Positions 37,086 through 47,013 of a DNA stretch of 64,000 nucleotides are shown here, piece after piece. How positions within the stretch are numbered: position 1 is the first letter of the stretch; the number at the start of each line of letters is the position of its first letter. The stretch comes from Algoriphagus machipongonensis. GTDB taxonomy: Bacteria > Bacteroidota > Bacteroidia > Cytophagales > Cyclobacteriaceae. The stretch is taken from positions 434,001 through 498,000 of the forward strand of contig NZ_CM001023.1 of NCBI RefSeq assembly GCF_000166275.1, given 5' to 3'. The notes beneath the pieces were generated by a model. It saw only the letters and a program-made list of their open reading frames with translations, was not told where the DNA came from and ran no database searches. The translations under genes and the position numbers were made by a program.

Positions 37086-38126
37086 TCAGGAAATAACCTC
37101 ATAAACCATGACAGGCTTGGCTTTATTTTTCAAAATCATTTCGCCAATTTTTGTGATATTAAAATCGTTAGCCACTTCTTCCTGATATTTTTCCAATATT
37201 AAGATTTGACCTGGGTTTGCCTTGGATTGTAATCGGGATGCCACGTTGACTGTATCTCCGATCACGGTATAATCTAGTCTTTTTAATGACAATGATCCAA
37301 TATTTCCAGAGACCATTTCCCCATTGTTAATTCCTATTGAGACTTTGGGTTTGAATCCTGATTTTTCTGAGAACACAGGCATCGCATTCATCTTATCCCT
37401 TATTGCAATACTAGCTCGGAGCGCTCTTTTGGCATAGTCCTCACCTTTAAAAACTGCCATTACTGCATCACCAATGAATTTGTCAATAATCCCTTTTTCG
37501 GCAATGATTTCTCTCACCATCATATCAAAGTAAGCATTTAACTGGCCTACAACTATATTGGGTTCTTCTGTTTCACTAATAGCTGTAAATCCACATAGGT
37601 CTATAAATGCCACAGCTGCTTCCAGTGTTTCATTATCATCCAAGCCCATTCCTAACTCTCTATTGCCCATGAAGTTTAAGACCGTCTCATCCACATACAT
37701 TTTCAGGATATTATTTTCCTTCATGGTTTTGAGAGTTGCCTTGATTTGTTTGATGGACTCGATAGTTTTCTCAATGGTGATTTCCAGGTCTTGAAAGTCA
37801 ACTGGCTTTGTAATGAAATCAAAGGCGCCGAGATTCATGGCTGTACGGATATTATCCATGTCTCCATAAGCTGAGATGATGACAGTTTTCAGAAGACTAT
37901 GTTGCTCTTTTACTTTGGATAAAAGAGTTAGACCATCCATTTCAGGCATATTGATATCACTAAGGATCATATCAATGTCCTTGGATTCCTCCATCACTTC
38001 TAAAGCTTTTTTACCATTGAGAGCAAAGAAAAATTCATACTCTTCAGAACGGATTTTCTTTCTGAATTTCTGTTTGATCAATACTTCCAGATCAGCTTCA
38101 TCATCTACAACTAAAATCCTTGTCAT
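37086..38126 (-). CDS. Response regulator with adenylate cyclase output domain
   Basis: A CheY-like receiver (residues 1-120; phosphoacceptor Asp57 in MILSDINMP, Lys107 in TKPVD) is joined by a helical linker to a class III nucleotide cyclase domain (about 165-346). The cyclase has both metal aspartates, Asp176 in FIDLCGFT and Asp220 in FIGDAVMAVF. Lys216 and Asp285 fit the adenine-recognition positions, and Asn294 and Arg298 in DTVNVASRL fit the transition-state residues, so it should be active and make cAMP. Its first base overlaps the end of the preceding receiver gene. It is the last gene of a run with two kinases, so phosphorylation probably sets cyclase activity. Confidence 0.92.
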   Translation of the reverse strand: MTRILVVDDEADLEVLIKQKFRKKIRSEEYEFFFALNGKKALEVMEESKDIDMILSDINMPEMDGLTLLSKVKEQHSLLKTVIISAYGDMDNIRTAMNLGAFDFITKPVDFQDLEITIEKTIESIKQIKATLKTMKENNILKMYVDETVLNFMGNRELGMGLDDNETLEAAVAFIDLCGFTAISETEEPNIVVGQLNAYFDMMVREIIAEKGIIDKFIGDAVMAVFKGEDYAKRALRASIAIRDKMNAMPVFSEKSGFKPKVSIGINNGEMVSGNIGSLSLKRLDYTVIGDTVNVASRLQSKANPGQILILEKYQEEVANDFNITKIGEMILKNKAKPVMVYEVIS

Positions 38127-38518
38127 TATTTCTCTGAGTTATTTTTTTCCACCATCGCTGAGATCTCCTTTTTTAGAAAAGCAAAGTCTATGGGTTTGGT
38201 AAAGAATTCCTTGGCCCCCGATCCAATCGCTTTTTCATAGTTTTCATTGTCGCCATAAGCCGAGATCATACTTACATTGATTTTAGGAAAACGTTCTTTG
38301 ATTTTCTTTAAAAGCTCTAAACCGGTCATTCCTGGCATATTTATATCTGAAAATACATATACTACCTGCGGTGGGTTTTCTTTTTCTAGAAAATCCAAAG
38401 CTTCCTGTCCTGAAAAAGCAAATGATAAAGCTATCGTTCCACTCCTAATCTCTTTTCTAAACTTCTGACGAAAAAGTATTTCTACATCTTTTTCATCATC
38501 TACTATTAAAATGTTCAT
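38126..38518 (-). CDS. Single-domain response regulator
   Basis: This is a stand-alone CheY-like receiver of 130 residues. The acidic pocket is in ILIVDDEKD, the phosphoacceptor is Asp58 in FSDINMPG, and Lys108 is in TKPID. It closely resembles the receiver of the cyclase gene directly downstream, with which it shares a 1-base overlap, suggesting tandem duplication. With no output domain it could act as a phosphate shuttle or sink, or bind a kinase or the cyclase. It follows the membrane histidine kinase gene by 68 bases. Confidence 0.92.
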   Translation of the reverse strand: MNILIVDDEKDVEILFRQKFRKEIRSGTIALSFAFSGQEALDFLEKENPPQVVYVFSDINMPGMTGLELLKKIKERFPKINVSMISAYGDNENYEKAIGSGAKEFFTKPIDFAFLKKEISAMVEKNNSEK

Positions 38519-38586
38519 ATCCTTTTCATTAAGTTAAAATAATGATGACTCCGGTACTTTAATAATAAATTTCAGCTTTTAGACCT

Positions 38587-39963
38587 CTATTTATCTTTAT
38601 TTGGTAATAAAATCGTAAAAATCGTTTTCTCTCCCTCTACTGACTCTACTTTAAAATCTCCTCCATGAGCTTTAACTATATCGTAGCTGAGGCTCAGTCC
38701 CAGTCCTGTACCTTCACCGGTAGGTTTGGTAGTAAAAAAAGGCTGGAAGATCTTTTCTTTTATCGTGTCAGGGATACCATTTCCATTATCTTCAATCGTT
38801 AATTTCAAGGTTTCTGGTTTCCCTCCTGTAGCAGGGATTAACTTTGAAGTAACTTTGACTAATGGCTGATAGTTTTCAGGCTTTGTTTTCGCCTTCTCAT
38901 ATACTGCATAAAATGCATTATTCACCAGGTTAAGAATCAGCCTACCAAAATCTTGGGCTACCACTTTTATCTCTGGAAGGTTTGGGTCCAAGTCGAGCTG
39001 AAAATCCGAGTTAAAGTTTTTGTCTTTGGCACGGAGACCATGATAAGAAAGTCTTAAAAACTCATCTGCGAGGTCATTCAGGTCAGTTGGTATTTTTTCT
39101 CCTGAATTCACCCGGCTATGTTGAAGCATTCCCTTTACAATAGAATCAGCTCTGTTGCCATGATGAGCAATTTTTTTCAGGTTTTCTGTGATGTCATCGA
39201 CGATTTCTTTGGCTATATCGAGGTTTCCTGCATCAATTTCTTCTTTCATTTCCTCTAAGAGTTCATTACTTAGCTCTGAGAAGTTATTGACAAAATTGAG
39301 TGGGTTTTGTATTTCATGAGCAATGCCAGCAGTAAGCTCTCCTAGGGAAGCCATTTTTTCGGCATGGATCAGTTGAGTTTGCGTTGATTTTAACTCTTGT
39401 ACAATCTTTTCGAGCTCATTTTTTTGAGAGGTAAGCTCTGCAGTTCTTTCTCTTACTTGTTGCTCAAATTGACTTTTTAATTCTTCGGAGATTTTGAGCT
39501 CCTTTTCTTTTTCAATGGTTCGGATACGCTCCATTTCCAGCTTTTTCTTTTGTCTGGAATTATTGATCCACATAGCGATTGCCCAGATAAAAGCAAAAGT
39601 CTCAGCCGTTTCAAAATAGGTTTCTCTTCTATTATAAAATTCTGGGGCAATGGAAGTTACTATTTCAGTAATAATGGAAATACCTATGATAGGAAGCCAG
39701 GCATAGATAAGACCCTTTTTATGTTCCAGTTCTGGAAACTTTAAGGTAGTATATATGATGATTCCTACTAATGCATAGGATGCCAAGCTTAGCACTACTT
39801 CTAATGCCGAAATCAATGGAATCAACTCTAAAACCAGAAGACCAACTGCAAGCCATAACCCATAATTGATCAAGCGTTTCCATTCCTCAGAAATAGTTAC
39901 TGCACCTAAAGGTTTCTTCAGGAAGAATAAAAGCAGTATTGATATAAGATTTACTAAAAGCAC
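38587..39963 (-). CDS. Membrane sensor histidine kinase (HisKA-HATPase)
   Basis: This 458-residue kinase has about five hydrophobic helices in the first 135 residues and almost no extracytoplasmic domain, then a coiled coil (about 140-200). Its transmitter module has the phosphoacceptor His216 in [14 protein letters not shown]. The ATPase motifs are [10 protein letters not shown] (N box), [10 protein letters not shown] (G1) and [12 protein letters not shown] (G2). The start is GTG at 39963; there is no nearby ATG, and an in-frame stop lies 27 bases upstream. It lies 60 bases behind a propeller kinase and 68 bases before a receiver gene, so the four genes look like one operon. The signal is unknown. 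Confidence 0.9.
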   Translation of the reverse strand: MLLVNLISILLLFFLKKPLGAVTISEEWKRLINYGLWLAVGLLVLELIPLISALEVVLSLASYALVGIIIYTTLKFPELEHKKGLIYAWLPIIGISIITEIVTSIAPEFYNRRETYFETAETFAFIWAIAMWINNSRQKKKLEMERIRTIEKEKELKISEELKSQFEQQVRERTAELTSQKNELEKIVQELKSTQTQLIHAEKMASLGELTAGIAHEIQNPLNFVNNFSELSNELLEEMKEEIDAGNLDIAKEIVDDITENLKKIAHHGNRADSIVKGMLQHSRVNSGEKIPTDLNDLADEFLRLSYHGLRAKDKNFNSDFQLDLDPNLPEIKVVAQDFGRLILNLVNNAFYAVYEKAKTKPENYQPLVKVTSKLIPATGGKPETLKLTIEDNGNGIPDTIKEKIFQPFFTTKPTGEGTGLGLSLSYDIVKAHGGDFKVESVEGEKTIFTILLPNKDK

Positions 39964-40023
39964 GTTTAGAAAATTTGTTGAATTAGGCTATTAATTTGGT
40001 GATTAGTTTATTAAGAATCTTGA

Positions 40024-43000
40024 TTACGCTTCTGTTTTTTCAGGAATATATATAGTAAATGATGTTCCCGATGATTCAGTAGTACTACTTTTAACTCTTA
40101 AATCTCCTCCATGGGATTTAACAATATCATAACTTAAGGATAGTCCTAAACCTGTTCCTTTCCCAGTTGGTTTTGTGGTGAAGAATGGTTGATAAATTTT
40201 ATTGATAATCTCTTTTGGGATTCCTGTTCCATTATCTTCCACGGTAATCTCCAATCCTCCAATGACCTTTTTTGTTGATAGTTTAACCATAGGGGAATAA
40301 TTTTCATCTCCTAGCTGATGTGCCTTCTCATTAACAGAATAAAAGGCATTGTTCACCATGTTCAGAATGACTCTCCCGAGGTCTTGTTGGATCACCTCTA
40401 TCTTAGGAATAGATTCGTCCAGATCGGATTTAAAATCTGCGTTAAAGGTTTTGTCCTTGGCTTTGATGCCGTGAAAGCTTAAGCGTAAGCACTCATCTGC
40501 CAAAGCATTGATGTCTGTAGATTCTTTTTTACCTGATCCCACCCGACTATGTTGTAGCATCGCTTTGACAATCGCATCGGCACGTTTTCCATGAAGTGTG
40601 ATCCTACCCAAGTTTTCCTTGATATCTCCGGCAATAGCTTCGGTTTCCTCCAAATCTCCATTTTTTAACTCCTCCATCATTTCATCAATAAGCTCATTGC
40701 TTACCTCCGAAAAGTTATTGACAAAATTCAAAGGGTTTTGGATTTCATGAGCAATACCAGCTGTAAGCTCTCCTAAAGAGGCCATTTTTTCGGCCTGTAT
40801 TAACTGAGATTGAGTTTCCTTTAGGTTTTCGTGAGATGCCTCTAATTCTGAATATGCTTTTTCTATTTCCCTTGCATGGGCCAGCTCTCTCTCTCGAGCT
40901 TTTTTCTGCTCTGCTTTTAAAACTTGGTTTTTCTGATAGCGGCTGATTGGGTAAATGAATGAAAGAAAGATCAGTCCGTAGATAATGTATGCCCACCAGC
41001 TTCTGTACCAAGGGGGCAAAACAGTAAATGTATAACTGATAGGTTCTGTCCATTCTCCGGCTTCTCCTACTGAGGGACCAGTATACCTCGCCATGACTTG
41101 AAAGGTGTAAGTTCCTTCTTGGATATTACCAAAAGTGGCACTTGATTTTTTTAAGATAGGGCTCCATTCCTGATCATAGCCATCTAGAAAATACCGATAC
41201 TCTACTAGATAAGGCTTGGAGACTTCATTGGTAGAAAAGTCAATATTTAGAATGTTATTTTTATAAGGTAATACAAGGTTTTGAGGGATCGGATGAAAAG
41301 GTGAGATGCTATCAAATTTGATGGCTGAAAAACGCTCTCTCATCGCTTCCCGCTCTTTTAAACTTAAGCTTCGTCCAAAGGTGCTCACTTCTTCGTTAAT
41401 TTCGAGGGCTGTAATGGCATCACTTTCGGGATTGTTTTGGGAATGAGCTAACAAATTCCAAGAGACAACTTCCTCATTTATTCTTAATTGCTTGATTTCT
41501 ACCACCGGCAATTCTTCATTTTTCAGAAGAGAAGGATAGCTAAATCTTGCCAAAGCAGTTTTGTTATTTCCGGTGCCTGCCCAAAGCACCCCTTTGCTAT
41601 CCAAAAACATCCCGTTTTGGCCGTCAGTGAGATCTTTTACAGGGTAGCCAGTATTTGAATTGAATAATTCTAGGTTTGAAAGTTCAACAAATGGCTCGCC
41701 ATCTACGGGGCCGTCAAATAAGGCAATGCCCAGATTAGTGCCCAAAGCTATTTTTCCATCAGGGAAAGAGACAATCTGTAAAATCACATCATTGGGAAGA
41801 CCGTCGGCAGAACTGAAATTAAAAATTAGGGAATTATCATCTGGGAAGTCCCCGGCGAGCAGAGCTTCAATATTATTTGAATTGAGATAACTTAAACCAT
41901 GTTCGGTGCCTATCCAGATATTTCCAGCAACATCCTCTTCAATGCTGAATACGCCATTGTCTATTAAGCCTTGTTCGATGGTAATGTTCGTGAAAGATTC
42001 TCCATCAAATACACTGATTCCTCCATCTGCAGCGCCAATCCAGATTCTTCCAGATTTATCCTCCAGAATGCTGAGAATAGCATAACCAGCAAGCCCATGT
42101 TCTGGAGCGTAATTTGTGAAAGACTCCCCATCAAATTTGCTGATCCCACCTCCATCAGTTCCAAACCATAGAATTCCATTAGAATCTTCTAATATGCTAA
42201 ACACATCATTAGAGGATAGTCCGTGCTCAGTAGTATAATTGGTAAATTTTCTTCCATCAAAAAGGCTTAGACCTCCTCCTCCGCCAATCCAAAGATTCCC
42301 TGATTTTGTTTCCCGGATGCTGTAAACAATATCGGAGGCAAGCCCCTGTGCAGTGGTATAATTGGTAAAGCGTTTTCCATCAAATTTGCTGATTCCTCCA
42401 TTAGCAGTTCCAAACCATAAATTTTGATTGCTGTCTTCGGCTACACTCATGACTATGTTGGCAGCCAATCCTTGAACTGTCGTATAACTGGTGAAACCTT
42501 TACCATCGTATCTGCTGATTCCTCCACCATCTGTCCCAAACCACAATTTTCCAGCTCGGTCTTCGGTAATGCTCAGGACATTATTCCCGGCTAAACCTTG
42601 TCTTGTGGTATAGGAAGTAAAATCATTTCCATCGTATCGACTAATACCCCCACCGGTGGCAAACCAGATGTTTCCCTCTTTATCTTCGGCTATGTACCTG
42701 ATCACCATGCTTGCTATCCCATCTTCTAAACTGAAGTTGGTAAAGGAATTACCATCGTATTTACTAACTCCATCTCCCACTGTACCCATCCAGAGGTTAT
42801 CCCTCGAATCTTTAAAGATCACACGAACTCGATCTCCTGAAAGTCCATCTTCTGTGTTGAAAGTTGTGAAATTATTTCCATCATATCGGCTAACGCCATT
42901 TCCATAGGTACCAAACCAAAGGTTTCCATTTTTATCTTCTTCAATGCTAACTACGACATTGCCCGCAAGTCCGTCTTCAGTAGTGAAATTTTCAAATGTA

Positions 43001-43737
43001 GTCCCATCAAATTTGCTGACTCCAGCACCATTTGTTCCAAACCAGAGGTTGCCATCTTTATCTTCTTTTATGATGAAAACAATGTCGTCCGGCAGTCCAT
43101 TAGTAGTATTATAATTGGTAAAACTTTTGCCATCGTATTTGCTAGCTCCTCCCCCCACAGTACCAAACCAAAGGTTTCCTTCTCTATCTTCAATAATACT
43201 TCTTAGGTTATTGGCAGCGAGCCCTTGAGCTGTAGAGTAATTAGTGAACCCAGTTCCGTCATAGTGACTCACGCCTCCTCCGGATGTTCCAAACCAAAGG
43301 TGTCCTCGGCTATCCATTAGGGAAGAGTTTACTGCATCGAGAGCAAGCCCATCATCTGAAGTGTAGGTGGTAAATTGAGCCATTCCCCCTTCTCCTAAAA
43401 TGAAGGGTTCCCCATCCTCATTTCTTACGATTCCTCCATCTTCATTTCGCATTACCAATAGTGGTAAAACCGCAGGGGGTTCAAGCATAATCCTTTCTCC
43501 CTCCGACTCGTAAAAATTAAATTCACCATCATTTAAAGGGAACTGGATAACCTGAGGAGCAGGAGAATTCTTAAGAAAAGTTTTAACTGGAAGTAGGGAG
43601 TCTGGTAACTGGGAAATATTGGTTTGTTCAGGCTTACTCAAATTTACTTTGAGTACAGACTCGGGTTTCTCTATGCTTTCTGAGCATGAAACCATAAGAA
43701 AAAGGACTACTAAAAATGAAAAATTGGAAACTTTCAT
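40024..43737 (-). CDS. Giant propeller sensor histidine kinase, lipobox-like signal
   Basis: This 1237-residue sensor kinase starts with a signal carrying a possible lipobox (LMVSCS). About 14 Reg_prop blades with a 42-residue period follow (core LWFGTxGGGVSKYDG), enough for two seven-bladed propellers. Next come a Y_Y_Y-like domain (VEYRYFLDGYDQEW, TYTFQVMARY), one membrane helix (WWAYIIYGLIFLSFIYPI near residue 910), a coiled coil, and the HisKA/HATPase transmitter with His997 in GIAHEIQNP. The sensor half is like hybrid glycan sensors of the phylum, but no receiver or AraC domain follows. It heads the operon of two kinases, a receiver and a receiver-cyclase. The lipobox together with a membrane helix is unusual. 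Confidence 0.93.
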   Translation of the reverse strand: MKVSNFSFLVVLFLMVSCSESIEKPESVLKVNLSKPEQTNISQLPDSLLPVKTFLKNSPAPQVIQFPLNDGEFNFYESEGERIMLEPPAVLPLLVMRNEDGGIVRNEDGEPFILGEGGMAQFTTYTSDDGLALDAVNSSLMDSRGHLWFGTSGGGVSHYDGTGFTNYSTAQGLAANNLRSIIEDREGNLWFGTVGGGASKYDGKSFTNYNTTNGLPDDIVFIIKEDKDGNLWFGTNGAGVSKFDGTTFENFTTEDGLAGNVVVSIEEDKNGNLWFGTYGNGVSRYDGNNFTTFNTEDGLSGDRVRVIFKDSRDNLWMGTVGDGVSKYDGNSFTNFSLEDGIASMVIRYIAEDKEGNIWFATGGGISRYDGNDFTSYTTRQGLAGNNVLSITEDRAGKLWFGTDGGGISRYDGKGFTSYTTVQGLAANIVMSVAEDSNQNLWFGTANGGISKFDGKRFTNYTTAQGLASDIVYSIRETKSGNLWIGGGGGLSLFDGRKFTNYTTEHGLSSNDVFSILEDSNGILWFGTDGGGISKFDGESFTNYAPEHGLAGYAILSILEDKSGRIWIGAADGGISVFDGESFTNITIEQGLIDNGVFSIEEDVAGNIWIGTEHGLSYLNSNNIEALLAGDFPDDNSLIFNFSSADGLPNDVILQIVSFPDGKIALGTNLGIALFDGPVDGEPFVELSNLELFNSNTGYPVKDLTDGQNGMFLDSKGVLWAGTGNNKTALARFSYPSLLKNEELPVVEIKQLRINEEVVSWNLLAHSQNNPESDAITALEINEEVSTFGRSLSLKEREAMRERFSAIKFDSISPFHPIPQNLVLPYKNNILNIDFSTNEVSKPYLVEYRYFLDGYDQEWSPILKKSSATFGNIQEGTYTFQVMARYTGPSVGEAGEWTEPISYTFTVLPPWYRSWWAYIIYGLIFLSFIYPISRYQKNQVLKAEQKKARERELAHAREIEKAYSELEASHENLKETQSQLIQAEKMASLGELTAGIAHEIQNPLNFVNNFSEVSNELIDEMMEELKNGDLEETEAIAGDIKENLGRITLHGKRADAIVKAMLQHSRVGSGKKESTDINALADECLRLSFHGIKAKDKTFNADFKSDLDESIPKIEVIQQDLGRVILNMVNNAFYSVNEKAHQLGDENYSPMVKLSTKKVIGGLEITVEDNGTGIPKEIINKIYQPFFTTKPTGKGTGLGLSLSYDIVKSHGGDLRVKSSTTESSGTSFTIYIPEKTEA
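41880..43340 (-). repeat. Tandem 126-base repeats encoding propeller blades
   Basis: About twelve consecutive copies of a 42-codon unit are visible here, diverged at the base level but in register. Each encodes one Reg_prop blade with a LWFGT core and a YDG turn. Such an array can change copy number by recombination. Confidence 0.8.
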
Positions 43738-44280
43738 TTTTTGTGATTTACTGAATTTGTAAAAAATGGTTGTATCATAAATTGAATAAAACTCTTTTTT
43801 AAACTTGTTTTGCCCAATAGATTTAAAACATTAGTATTTCAAAATCTAGGATTTATTTTACCCTGGAAATTTCATTTCTAAGACTGGCAATTTGTTTAAA
43901 AAACTGAAACGTGAGTCTCCAAGAAATTCTTGGTTTCAAGTTTACTACCTCTATTCCTATTGCTGTCAGTGGATACTTTGGGTCTACATTTATTAGATGT
44001 TAGTTTTCTTAAATTTTGATACTGTTTGGCCTCATAATCTACACTTTATTACGGGATTTTCCATAGGTATAAGGGATTTGAATTTCAACTAATTAACTCA
44101 TGATGTCGCAGTATGAATACTTAAAATCATTATTTATAGTAGTAAAAGTGATTATTGTGTTTTAAATAGAGTTTAGTTAAATCCATTTAGATTTTAGCAA
44201 ATCTTTGTACTTCCTAATCAATAGAAAAGCAGAGTTGATCTTTCTTCTAAAGAGGTTCAATAAGGAATAATTAGAAAATA
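43738..44280. other. Intergenic region upstream of the kinase operon
   Basis: This AT-rich stretch of about 540 bases holds no open frame or RNA gene that I can support. It must contain the promoter of the long minus-strand kinase operon. It ends at the terminator of the next minus-strand gene. Confidence 0.4.
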
Positions 44281-44328
44281 AAAAAATCCGGAAGAAATGA
44301 CTCAACCCCTTATTGAGTCTTCTTCCGG
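44281..44328 (-). terminator. Nested hairpin terminator
   Basis: The outer arms CCGGAAGA (44288-44295) and TCTTCCGG (44321-44328) enclose a second perfect stem, GACTCAA (44299-44305) with TTGAGTC (44313-44319). On the minus strand a T run follows. It lies 19 bases after the stop of the minus-strand NTF2-like gene. Confidence 0.88.
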
Positions 44329-44346
44329 TGATTAAAAAAATTGTCC

Positions 44347-44874
44347 CTAGTTGTCTTCTTCTTCCGTCTCATTGGAAGCCATTTCTTCCGCTTCTTCTTG
44401 AATTTTCATCATAGCGAGTTGCATTGGTGCATTATTCCAATAGCCAAATGTTTTAACAATTTTCCCATCTACAAATTGAGAGGTGATATGTATTGGAGTT
44501 TCTATAGTTTCGCCCGTGGCTGCAATGGTACCTTTCCAAAGTCCCCAATAGTTTACCCAAGTTTCTCCATCGTCTGTTACGACCATTTCTAACTCATCAT
44601 CATCTGTTTCAATTGTGTAAGATGAAAGGGGCTCTAAATTCAATCTTTGACCGGCAATAGCTTCTTGAATGGAAGAAGGATTTTCCTCCGTAGCGTTAAA
44701 GAAGATTTCTGCTCCTTCTGCATATTTTGATTCATATTCAGACCATTCTCCGTTCACATAGTTAGCAACGACAGATTCAAAAATTTCGATTTCTGGCGAC
44801 TGCTGAGTATATCTCTGATTTTGACTGCAACTGACTATCATCAGTATGGAGCCTAGCATAAAAAGATATTTCAT
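44347..44874 (-). CDS. NTF2/SnoaL-like lipoprotein
   Basis: This 175-residue lipoprotein has the lipobox MIVSC (Cys16). The rest follows an NTF2-like fold: helix EIFESVVANYVNGEWSEYE, then FFNATEENPSSIQEAI, then paired strands GETWVNYWGLWKGT and HITSQFVDGKIVKTFGYWN. The C-terminus is rich in Glu and Asn. Members of this family often bind small ligands or regulate; no catalytic residues are evident. It has its own terminator and is divergent from the TPR kinase gene, with 192 bases between the two start codons. Confidence 0.78.
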   Translation of the reverse strand: MKYLFMLGSILMIVSCSQNQRYTQQSPEIEIFESVVANYVNGEWSEYESKYAEGAEIFFNATEENPSSIQEAIAGQRLNLEPLSSYTIETDDDELEMVVTDDGETWVNYWGLWKGTIAATGETIETPIHITSQFVDGKIVKTFGYWNNAPMQLAMMKIQEEAEEMASNETEEEDN

Positions 44875-45066
44875 AATCAGATTGGTTTAAAAAACAATCC
44901 ATTTTTGGAGTGTCTCTACTATTAAGATGGATTTTTTAAAGATGTAATGAAAACGGTTTAGTACGAACCCATCGAAAGTCTTTCCGAACAGGTACTTATT
45001 TTTCCCGAAGTAAATTTTATATACAATAAATTGAATTTCAGACCCGTCTATTTATTACATTTAGAA

Positions 45067-47013
45067 ATGAGGAAAGCGTTTTTTCTAACTGTTTTTTTAA
45101 TTCCCTTTGGGCTTTTGGCCCAGATAGTTGAAAAAAATGGATTTTTTCAATATCAAGAAGTATTCGTGGAGACGGACGATTTTCAGGCAGATTACCTGGA
45201 TCAACTTGAAAATACACTACTCAAAATAAGTGAGAAGGATACCTTAAGGTTAGAAATTATAAATGACCTGGGCTATTACTACCATACCCGTAATCTTACA
45301 AAAGCTCTTAGCATTATAGAAGGAGGTTTATTGGAAGCTAGAGAAATGGGAGATAGTTATTGGGAAGGACATTTGATGGTTTCTCAAGGTGCTATTTTAC
45401 TTCGGATGGAGGAATTGGATCCTGCAGAGATGGTACTCAAGGAAGCAATTGATAAAATCCCTGAAAGCGAAAGTTGGTTGCTTTATACCAATTTGGGTTA
45501 TGTCTACGAGAGAAAAGGCTTGTTAGGGGAAGCATTTTCCTATGCCTCCAAAGTTCTTGAGATTGGAGAAACATACGGAGATCCGAAGGCGGTAGCTATG
45601 GCTTATTCAGATATGAGTAACCTTTTTTGGAAGCAAGGAAAATTTGAAGATGCATTGGCTTTTGGGTTAAAATCAGTTGAATTATTTGAAAAAAGAGGAC
45701 TAAAAGACCTAGATTATGATTTTACGCTGCATTTGGTAGGGCAATTTTATGTAGACCTAGGGGAGCCAGAAAAAGCACTTGATTTCTTTCAAAGGTCAGT
45801 AGTTTTAGGAGAACGATATGGTTTTTATAATAATCTGAGTGATTCTTTTATCGCTCTAGTCAATTTGCAATCAACTTTAGGAGACTTCACAGGAGCAAAA
45901 AAATCTGGATTGGAAGCATTACGATATGCAGAACTTTTAGAGAACGAATTTATGATAATGCGTTCTTACCTGGCATTGGGAAAGGCTAGTAATACCTCAG
46001 GAGATCACTTGGATGCAGTAGGTTATTTGGAAAGTGGTTTAGCGAATATCAAATCTAATTTTGGAGATAAATTTTATTTGAGTTTAGTATTTGATGAGAT
46101 AAGCAAAGCCCATGAAGGTATTGGAGATTTTAAAAATGCTCTTGAAGCAACACGAAGATCAAACCAACTTCGAAGAGATGTTTTTTCTGATGAAGCGGAA
46201 GAAAAAATAGCCATACTGCAAACTGAAATGGAAGTTTCCCAAAAAGAGAATACCATCAAATTGCAGCAAGCAGAGCTGGCAAAAAACAGGCTTATGCAGG
46301 CATTTTACCTAACGTTGGCAATTGTGGCTGTGGTGTTTTTATTCTTACTATACCGGGTGTTTTTGAGAAAGAAGAAGTATAGTCAACTTTTAGAAAAAAG
46401 GAATAAGGAAAAGGAATATTTGCTTAAAGAAATTCATCATCGGGTGAAAAATAATCTGGAAACCATATCCAGTTTACTTTCCCTTCAGATTGCGAGTATA
46501 GACAGCTTAGAGTTTAAGCAGATGTTGGAGGAAACTTATACCCGAGTACAAAGTATGGGGATGATACACCTGAGTTTGTATAAAGAGGGAAATCTGAAAC
46601 AAGTGGAGATGAAAAAGTTCTTTGAGGAATTGGGTAGTTTCATCTTAGATACGTTTGATGCCGAAGATAGAGTAACCTTCGAAATTGATATGGATTCCAT
46701 TGAATTGGATGTAGATTTGGCTATTCCCATTGGTTTGATTGTTAATGAGTTAATTTCTAATTCATTGAAATATGCTTTTCCAAAAAAGAGTGTTGGGAAA
46801 ATTTCTGTTTCCTTGCAAGAAAGAGATGGATGTCTTTTTCTTAATGTTTCCGATGATGGAATAGGAATGGAAATGGACTCACCTTCCAAAGGTACTGGGT
46901 TTGGTAAAGAATTAATCAACCTACTAACACGTCAATTAGATGGTAAAATGAATTTTTACAATGAATCAGGCACCTCATTTTCATTTGAATTTATCTTAAA
47001 TAAAGCTGCATGA
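45067..47013 (+). CDS. TPR sensor histidine kinase of the HisKA_2 type
   Basis: This 648-residue kinase has a signal peptide (MRKAFFLTVFLIPFGLLA) and a periplasmic array of about eight TPR repeats (residues 40-380). A coiled coil and one membrane helix (FYLTLAIVAVVFLFLLYRVF) follow, then a HisKA_2/HWE-like transmitter. The phosphoacceptor region is EIHHRVKNNLETISSLLSLQ (His457-His458). ATPase motifs are LIVNELISNSLKYAF and SDDGIGM followed by TGFGKELI. The ATG at 45067 is chosen because it begins the signal peptide; a TTG at 45031 is an alternative. The stop codon overlaps the start of the LytTR regulator gene by 4 bases, so the two are a cognate pair. It is unrelated in transmitter type to the other kinases in the window. 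Confidence 0.92.
   Translation: MRKAFFLTVFLIPFGLLAQIVEKNGFFQYQEVFVETDDFQADYLDQLENTLLKISEKDTLRLEIINDLGYYYHTRNLTKALSIIEGGLLEAREMGDSYWEGHLMVSQGAILLRMEELDPAEMVLKEAIDKIPESESWLLYTNLGYVYERKGLLGEAFSYASKVLEIGETYGDPKAVAMAYSDMSNLFWKQGKFEDALAFGLKSVELFEKRGLKDLDYDFTLHLVGQFYVDLGEPEKALDFFQRSVVLGERYGFYNNLSDSFIALVNLQSTLGDFTGAKKSGLEALRYAELLENEFMIMRSYLALGKASNTSGDHLDAVGYLESGLANIKSNFGDKFYLSLVFDEISKAHEGIGDFKNALEATRRSNQLRRDVFSDEAEEKIAILQTEMEVSQKENTIKLQQAELAKNRLMQAFYLTLAIVAVVFLFLLYRVFLRKKKYSQLLEKRNKEKEYLLKEIHHRVKNNLETISSLLSLQIASIDSLEFKQMLEETYTRVQSMGMIHLSLYKEGNLKQVEMKKFFEELGSFILDTFDAEDRVTFEIDMDSIELDVDLAIPIGLIVNELISNSLKYAFPKKSVGKISVSLQERDGCLFLNVSDDGIGMEMDSPSKGTGFGKELINLLTRQLDGKMNFYNESGTSFSFEFILNKAA

Noticed and set aside
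41880..43340. Regularly spaced repeats that could be read as a CRISPR or satellite array.
   Set aside because: The 126-base units are in register with codons and encode propeller blades; there are no short identical repeats with variable spacers.
40024..43737. Idea that this is a hybrid two-component glycan sensor for the arabinan locus.
   Set aside because: The protein ends after the ATPase domain; no receiver or AraC domain is present, and it lies 27 kb from the locus.
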